From the NCBI RefSeq assembly GCF_900104945.1, contig NZ_LT629736.1, positions 3,065,001 through 3,129,000 on the forward strand: DNA of 64,000 nt. Direction: 5' to 3'. Positions 57,000 to 64,000 of the stretch are shown one piece after another. Source of the stretch: Halopseudomonas xinjiangensis (lineage in GTDB: Bacteria; Pseudomonadota; Gammaproteobacteria; Pseudomonadales; Pseudomonadaceae). Below the pieces are notes generated by a model. The model was not told where the DNA came from. It searched no databases and was given only the letters and a program-made list of their open reading frames with translations. Every line of letters begins with the position of its first letter. The stretch's first letter is position 1. The translations under genes and the position numbers were made by a program.

Positions 57000-58481
57000 G
57001 TGTCTGTTGCACTCTGGCAGCAATGCATCGACTTTTTGCGTGATGAGCTACCATCCCAACAGTTCAATACCTGGATCCGTCCGTTACAGGTCGATGGCGA
57101 TAGTGGCGAGCTCCGTCTGTATGCGCCGAACCGTTTTGTCCTGGATTGGGTGAACGACAAGTATCTGAATCGCATTCAGGAGCTGCTCGACGATCTTTCT
57201 CAGGGCCAGGCGCCCTTGGTCTCGCTTCTTATTGGCAGCCGACGGGTGGGTGCGTCGCCAGTCACCGCGGGCGGGCCTGGCAGTGGAGCGCCGTCCCCTG
57301 CTCCGTCGGTCACCAACACCCCGGTATCGCCGCGGACCCAGGCAAGCGCGCCACCGCTTCGTGTCGAGCAGGAAACCTACCCGCCTGCCGAGAACAAGGA
57401 AGATATTCCGGCGCCGCAGCGGGCTGACCAGGCGTCACCCGGGTCGCCGGTGATCAAACATACCAGCTACCTGAACCGCAGCTTTACCTTCGAAAACTTC
57501 GTGGAGGGCAAGTCCAACCAGCTGGCGCGTGCCGCTGCCTGGCAGGTCGCTGACAATCCCAAGCATGGCTACAATCCGCTATTTCTGTACGGTGGCGTTG
57601 GTCTGGGTAAGACCCACCTTATGCATGCGGTGGGTAACCACCTGCTGAAAAAGAATCCCGCTGCCAAGATCGTCTATCTTCACTCCGAGCGCTTCGTGGC
57701 GGATATGGTCAAGGCCCTCCAGATGAACGCGATCAACGACTTCAAGCGTTACTACCGCTCGGTAGATGCACTGTTGATCGACGACATCCAGTTTTTCGCG
57801 AAGAAGGAACGTTCTCAGGAAGAATTCTTCCACACCTTCAATGCGCTCCTTGAAGGCGGGCAACAGGTGATTCTGACCAGCGACCGTTACCCCAAGGAAA
57901 TCGATGGACTGGAAGAGCGGCTCAAGTCTCGTTTTGGCTGGGGCCTGACTGTCGCCGTCGAGCCGCCGGAGCTTGAGACGCGCGTGGCGATTCTCATGAA
58001 GAAAGCCGAACAGTCGCGTATCGATCTGCCGCACGACGCTGCGTTCTTTATCGCCCAACGAATTCGGTCCAACGTGCGTGAGCTCGAAGGTGCCTTGAAG
58101 CGCGTGATCGCCAGTGCGCATTTCATGGGGCGGGATATTACTATCGAGCTCATCCGTGAGTCGTTGAAAGATCTGTTGGCGTTGCAGGACAAGCTGGTCA
58201 GCATCGATAACATTCAGCGTACAGTCGCTGAGTATTACAAGATCAAGATCGCCGACATTCTGTCCAAGCGGCGTTCACGTTCGGTCGCACGGCCGCGCCA
58301 GGTCGCGATGGCGCTATCCAAGGAATTGACCAACCACAGTCTGCCGGAGATCGGCGACGCGTTCGGCGGTCGCGACCACACTACGGTGTTGCATGCGACG
58401 CGCAAGATTGCTGAACTGCGCGAGATCGATGCGGACATTCGCGAAGACTACAAGAACCTGCTGAGGACGCTTACCACCTGA
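57000..58481 (+). CDS. dnaA: chromosomal replication initiator DnaA
   Basis: The 493-residue protein starts at GTG 57000 ([20 protein letters not shown]) with GGGGGA upstream. Domain I is followed by a proline-rich domain II (~80-155). The AAA+ domain has Walker [11 protein letters not shown] and Walker [10 protein letters not shown], and domain IV has the box-binding motif [15 protein letters not shown]. It unwinds oriC. Confidence 0.98.
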   Translation: MSVALWQQCIDFLRDELPSQQFNTWIRPLQVDGDSGELRLYAPNRFVLDWVNDKYLNRIQELLDDLSQGQAPLVSLLIGSRRVGASPVTAGGPGSGAPSPAPSVTNTPVSPRTQASAPPLRVEQETYPPAENKEDIPAPQRADQASPGSPVIKHTSYLNRSFTFENFVEGKSNQLARAAAWQVADNPKHGYNPLFLYGGVGLGKTHLMHAVGNHLLKKNPAAKIVYLHSERFVADMVKALQMNAINDFKRYYRSVDALLIDDIQFFAKKERSQEEFFHTFNALLEGGQQVILTSDRYPKEIDGLEERLKSRFGWGLTVAVEPPELETRVAILMKKAEQSRIDLPHDAAFFIAQRIRSNVRELEGALKRVIASAHFMGRDITIELIRESLKDLLALQDKLVSIDNIQRTVAEYYKIKIADILSKRRSRSVARPRQVAMALSKELTNHSLPEIGDAFGGRDHTTVLHATRKIAELREIDADIREDYKNLLRTLTT

Positions 58482-58534
58482 ATAGGTGGCGGGTTCAGCT
58501 TAGATGCCATCCTGCACGAGGTCGAAGGAAGACA

Positions 58535-59638
58535 ATGCAATTCACCATTCAGCGCGAAGCCCTGTTGAAACCCCTGCAACTGGTCGCAGGGGTAGTGGAA
58601 CGTCGGCAGACACTGCCCGTGTTGTCCAATGTTCTGCTGGTGGTCGATGGTAATACCCTTTCGCTAACTGGCACCGATCTTGAAGTCGAGCTGGTCGGGC
58701 GCATCCAGTTGGAAGAGGCGGCCGAAGCCGGCGAGATTACGGTTCCGGCGCGCAAGCTCATGGATATCTGCAAGTCGCTTCCCGATGACGTCGCCTTGAC
58801 GTTCAAGGTTGAAGAAAACAAGGCGCTGATCAAGGCCGGGCGTAGCCGCTTCACCCTGGCCACGCTGCCTGCGGCCGACTTCCCCAATGTCGAAGATGGC
58901 CCCGGGGCGATGAACTTCGCTATCGGCCAGAGCAAGCTGCGTCGCCTGATCGAACGAACCAGTTTCGCTATGGCTCAACAGGACGTGCGCTATTACCTGA
59001 ATGGCATGCTTCTGGAAATCAATCGCGGGCAGCTTCGTGCGGTTGCGACCGACGGGCACCGCATGGCCATGTGCACAGTCGATGCCGGCATCGACTATCA
59101 GGATCGTTACCAGCTGATCGTTCCGCGCAAGGGGATTCTGGAGTTGGCCCGTCTCTTGGGTGAGGCGGACGATCTGGTGAACATCGTACTCGGCACACAT
59201 CATATCCGCGCTACCACCGGCGACTTCACGTTTACGTCGAAGTTGGTGGACGGTAAGTTCCCGGATTATGAACGCGTGTTGCCGCGTGGCGGTGACAAAA
59301 TCGTGCTCGCCGATCGGCAAACGTTGCGCAACGCCTTCAGCCGTACCGCGATTCTTTCCAACGAAAAGTATCGTGGCATACGACTGATGCTCAGCGACGG
59401 GTTGCTCAAGATCCAGGCGAACAACCCGGAGCAGGAAGAGGCCGAGGAAGATATCGCGGTGGAGTACGCCGGCTCAGCGTTGGAGATCGGATTCAACGTG
59501 AGTTATCTGCTGGATGTCATGAGCGTGTTGAGCAACGAGCAGATCAAGATAGTCCTGGCCGACGCCAACAGCAGCGCGCTGGTACAGGAATCGGAGACCG
59601 ATGACAGCGTATACGTCGTCATGCCTATGCGCCTCTGA
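58535..59638 (+). CDS. dnaN: DNA polymerase III beta sliding clamp
   Basis: The 367-residue clamp has the N-terminal MQFTIQREALLKPLQLVAGV, DGHRMAMCT and the C-terminal VYVVMPMRL typical of DnaN. It follows dnaA by 53 bp. Confidence 0.98.
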   Translation: MQFTIQREALLKPLQLVAGVVERRQTLPVLSNVLLVVDGNTLSLTGTDLEVELVGRIQLEEAAEAGEITVPARKLMDICKSLPDDVALTFKVEENKALIKAGRSRFTLATLPAADFPNVEDGPGAMNFAIGQSKLRRLIERTSFAMAQQDVRYYLNGMLLEINRGQLRAVATDGHRMAMCTVDAGIDYQDRYQLIVPRKGILELARLLGEADDLVNIVLGTHHIRATTGDFTFTSKLVDGKFPDYERVLPRGGDKIVLADRQTLRNAFSRTAILSNEKYRGIRLMLSDGLLKIQANNPEQEEAEEDIAVEYAGSALEIGFNVSYLLDVMSVLSNEQIKIVLADANSSALVQESETDDSVYVVMPMRL

Positions 59639-59653
59639 TTCCTCTGCCATTAC

Positions 59654-60748
59654 ATGGCTCTGACACGTATCGACGTCACCGGTGTTCGCAACTTGCAACC
59701 GGTGACGTTGCACCCCTCTCCCCGCATCAACATCATTTCCGGCGCCAACGGTAGCGGAAAAACCAGCCTTCTTGAAGCTATCCATATACTGGGATTGGCG
59801 CGCTCCTTCCGCAGCACACGATTGCAACCTGTTATCCAATACGAAAAGCAGAGCTGTACCGTGTACGGTGAATTGCAGTCCGGCTCGTCCGCCAAGCATT
59901 CGCTTGGTGTCACTCGCGATCGCGAAGCCGATTATCAGATCCGCATCGACGGACGAACCGCTAATGCTGCCTCAGAGCTCGCGACCATCCTGCCCCTTCA
60001 ACTGATCAATCCGGATAGCTTCCGTTTGCTCGAAGGTGCGCCAAAGCAGCGTCGCCAGTTCCTGGACTGGGGTGTGTTCCACGTGGAACATCAATTCCTG
60101 GCTACCTGGCAGCGGTTGCAAAAAGCCCTCAAGCAAAGGAATTCACTACTGCGCCGTGGTAGAATCGACCGGTCCGTTCTGGCGGTGTGGGACTCGGAGT
60201 TGGTGGCGGCCGGTGAACGGATTGACGCCTTTCGCCAGCATTATATATCCCGCCTGAAGCCGGTTTTTGAAGCCACCCTAGGGTCTCTGCTCGATCTGGA
60301 AGGGTTGTCGCTGAGCTACAACCGCGGCTGGGACAAGGACCGCACTCTACAAGCAGTGCTCGAATCGCAGCTGGATAGAGACGTACAGATCGGTCATACC
60401 CAGGCGGGACCGCAGCGAGCCGACCTGAGACTTCGTATTCGGGGCCTCAACGCAGTTGAAGTCCTGTCGCGGGGGCAGCAGAAACTGGTCGTTTCGGCGA
60501 TGAAAATTGCTCAAGGCGTTTTACTCAAGGACCTGGGAAGAGGGTCGAGTTGCCTTTATCTAGTTGATGACCTGCCTTCCGAGCTCGATAAAAAGCACAG
60601 GGAGGCGCTATGTCAGCTATTGTCGAGCCTCGAATGCCAGATCTTTATCACCTGCGTCGAGGCGAGCCAGCTGCACGGCAGCTGGGATGGAGATACGCCG
60701 TTAGCCATGTTCCACGTGGAACATGGCCACATAATGCAGACCGAGTGA
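59654..60748 (+). CDS. recF: DNA replication/repair protein RecF
   Basis: The 364-residue SMC-like ATPase has Walker [14 protein letters not shown], signature [18 protein letters not shown] and Walker [13 protein letters not shown]. It loads RecA at gaps. Two perfect parS sites are embedded in it, both encoding FHVEH, at residues ~141-145 and close to the C-terminus. Confidence 0.97.
   Translation: MALTRIDVTGVRNLQPVTLHPSPRINIISGANGSGKTSLLEAIHILGLARSFRSTRLQPVIQYEKQSCTVYGELQSGSSAKHSLGVTRDREADYQIRIDGRTANAASELATILPLQLINPDSFRLLEGAPKQRRQFLDWGVFHVEHQFLATWQRLQKALKQRNSLLRRGRIDRSVLAVWDSELVAAGERIDAFRQHYISRLKPVFEATLGSLLDLEGLSLSYNRGWDKDRTLQAVLESQLDRDVQIGHTQAGPQRADLRLRIRGLNAVEVLSRGQQKLVVSAMKIAQGVLLKDLGRGSSCLYLVDDLPSELDKKHREALCQLLSSLECQIFITCVEASQLHGSWDGDTPLAMFHVEHGHIMQTE
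60075..60090. other. parS site 1, inside recF
   Basis: TGTTCCACGTGGAACA is a perfect 16-bp palindrome identical to the Pseudomonas parS consensus, about 3.2 kb from oriC. ParB encoded at 47.7 kb should bind it. Confidence 0.95.
60708..60723. other. parS site 2, 3' end of recF
   Basis: A second perfect TGTTCCACGTGGAACA lies 633 bp from the first, 25 bp before the recF stop. Closely spaced sites near oriC are the usual ParB loading arrangement. Confidence 0.95.
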
Positions 60749-60755
60749 TGTCTGA

Positions 60756-63182
<2,427 letters not shown>

Positions 63183-63207
63183 GCCCACCCAGGCAAGCAG
63201 CAAAAGA

Positions 63208-63227
63208 AACCCGGCGTAAGCCGGGTT
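63208..63227 (+). terminator. intrinsic terminator after gyrB
   Basis: AACCCGGC-N4-GCCGGGTT followed by TTCTTTATTT, 25 bases past the gyrB stop, is a classic rho-independent terminator. Confidence 0.9.
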
Positions 63228-63340
63228 TTCTTTATTTATCAGGCGCTTGCATATCTCATATCATAGCCTTTCGCTCGATTTCCAGGGTTTCGCCTGCGCC
63301 GCGCGTCGGACCCGGGAAACTCGTGCCCCCTCGCCTTTCT

Positions 63341-63356
63341 AAGTCGTATACGACTT
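63341..63356. promoter_or_regulatory. perfect 16-bp palindrome upstream of a metallo-hydrolase gene
   Basis: AAGTCGTATACGACTT is self-complementary over its full length and lies 17 bp before the GTG start. It could be an operator for a dimeric repressor; its position near the start fits repression. The cognate protein is unknown. Confidence 0.5.
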
Positions 63357-63373
63357 GATTAGGGGAAGCCAGC

Positions 63374-64000
63374 GTGCGAATCCATCATCTTAACTGCGGT
63401 TGCATGTGCCCGTTAGGCGGCGCGCTTTTCGACGGACATAGCGCCGGCACGACGGCTCAACTGGTCTGCCATTGCCTATTGATCGAGACCGCGCAGCACG
63501 GGCTGGTCTTGGTTGATACCGGGTTTGGCATGCAGGACGTCGCCAACCCAAGGCAGCGCTTGAGCGACTTTTTCATCGGCTTCAACAACATTCAGTTCAA
63601 CCACCGTTACACCGCCATACAGCAGATCCTCAACCTGGGCTTCGACCCGGCCGATGTTCGACATATCGTGCTAACACATTTGGATTTCGACCACGCGGGT
63701 GGGCTGGAAGACTTTCCTCAGGCGAAGGTTCACGTGATGCAGCGCGAAATCGACGCCGCTCGAACCGCCAGTGGTTTTCGCGACCTGCGACGTTATCGCC
63801 AGGCGCAATGGGACGAGGTGAGTGATTGGCAGTTTTACCAGCCACAGGGGGAAGGCTGGTTTGGGTTCGAGGCGGTACGTGAGCTATCCGGCCTCCCGCC
63901 GGAGATTCTGTTGATACCGCTTGCCGGACACACCGAAGGACATGCAGGTGTGGCCATCGATAGCCCTGAGGGCTGGCTGCTGCACGCGGGTGACGCGTAT
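63374..64000 (+). CDS. MBL-fold metallo-hydrolase, C-terminus beyond the window
   Basis: A GTG at 63374 preceded by AGGGGAA opens a frame that runs to the right edge (209 residues visible). It begins VRIHHLNCGCMCPLGGALFD. Metal-ligand motif THLDFDHAGG is a variant of HxHxDH with Asp at the second position, LVDTGFGMQD comes before it, PLAGHTEGHAGV supplies the next histidine and LLHAGDAY the bridging Asp. The family includes lactonases of the AttM/AiiA kind and other hydrolases; the substrate is unknown. No in-frame ATG lies just upstream. It is in a separate unit after the gyrB terminator. Confidence 0.82.
   Translation, partial: MRIHHLNCGCMCPLGGALFDGHSAGTTAQLVCHCLLIETAQHGLVLVDTGFGMQDVANPRQRLSDFFIGFNNIQFNHRYTAIQQILNLGFDPADVRHIVLTHLDFDHAGGLEDFPQAKVHVMQREIDAARTASGFRDLRRYRQAQWDEVSDWQFYQPQGEGWFGFEAVRELSGLPPEILLIPLAGHTEGHAGVAIDSPEGWLLHAGDAY

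Overview
The window looks like the replication-origin region of a gammaproteobacterium of the family Pseudomonadaceae (Pseudomonas or Halopseudomonas-like). The gene order glmU-atpCDGAHFEBI-parB-parA-rsmG-mnmG-mnmE-yidC-yidD-rnpA-rpmH-(oriC)-dnaA-dnaN-recF-gyrB is the classic Pseudomonas order. The DNA is fairly G+C rich, and the pycR/pycAB divergent pair, the XenA-type reductase and the FHVEH-encoding parS sites inside recF also fit. The genus is an inference; no rRNA or tRNA gene lies in the window to settle it.

Right half (about 38.8-63.2 kb): a DnaA-box cluster with an AT-rich flank between rpmH and dnaA (56.4-57.0 kb) marks oriC. Genes point away from it on both sides: dnaA-dnaN-recF-gyrB to the right, and rpmH through the ATP synthase operon to glmU to the left. 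Two perfect 16-bp parS palindromes lie in recF. A third, imperfect one lies 24 kb away at 36.0 kb. A second, smaller DnaA-box cluster lies upstream of mnmG.

Middle (about 22.8-38.8 kb): pycR diverges from pyruvate carboxylase genes pycAB. These are followed by an SbtA-type bicarbonate permease and an SbtB-like PII protein, which suggests bicarbonate supply coupled to anaplerosis. Then come purEK, small envelope and unknown genes, trmO, a gamma-glutamylputrescine synthetase-like gene, a CobW GTPase, a DUF192 protein and a PilZ protein.

Left (1-22.8 kb): accessory sensing and stress genes. They include PAS, GAF and PHY-derived histidine kinases, a 1405-residue CheB-CheR-PAS-kinase-receiver protein beside a stand-alone CheB, an ArsR/XenA pair, and a Tat-targeted YghA-like reductase. 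An iron module holds a PfeRS/PirRS-like two-component system, a TonB-dependent receptor and DUF3649/PepSY/DUF3325 membrane proteins; its regulator and receptor genes carry Fur-box-like sequences.

The most unusual region is 5.19-6.46 kb. Two paralogous 77-residue single-span proteins that I do not recognise each have a consensus sigma-54 promoter. Each also has a pair of GTGCA-N3-TGCAC-like sites, 30-31 bp apart, at the same distance upstream. This looks like a duplicated enhancer-controlled unit.

I saw no insertion sequences, prophage, CRISPR arrays, tRNAs or rRNAs.
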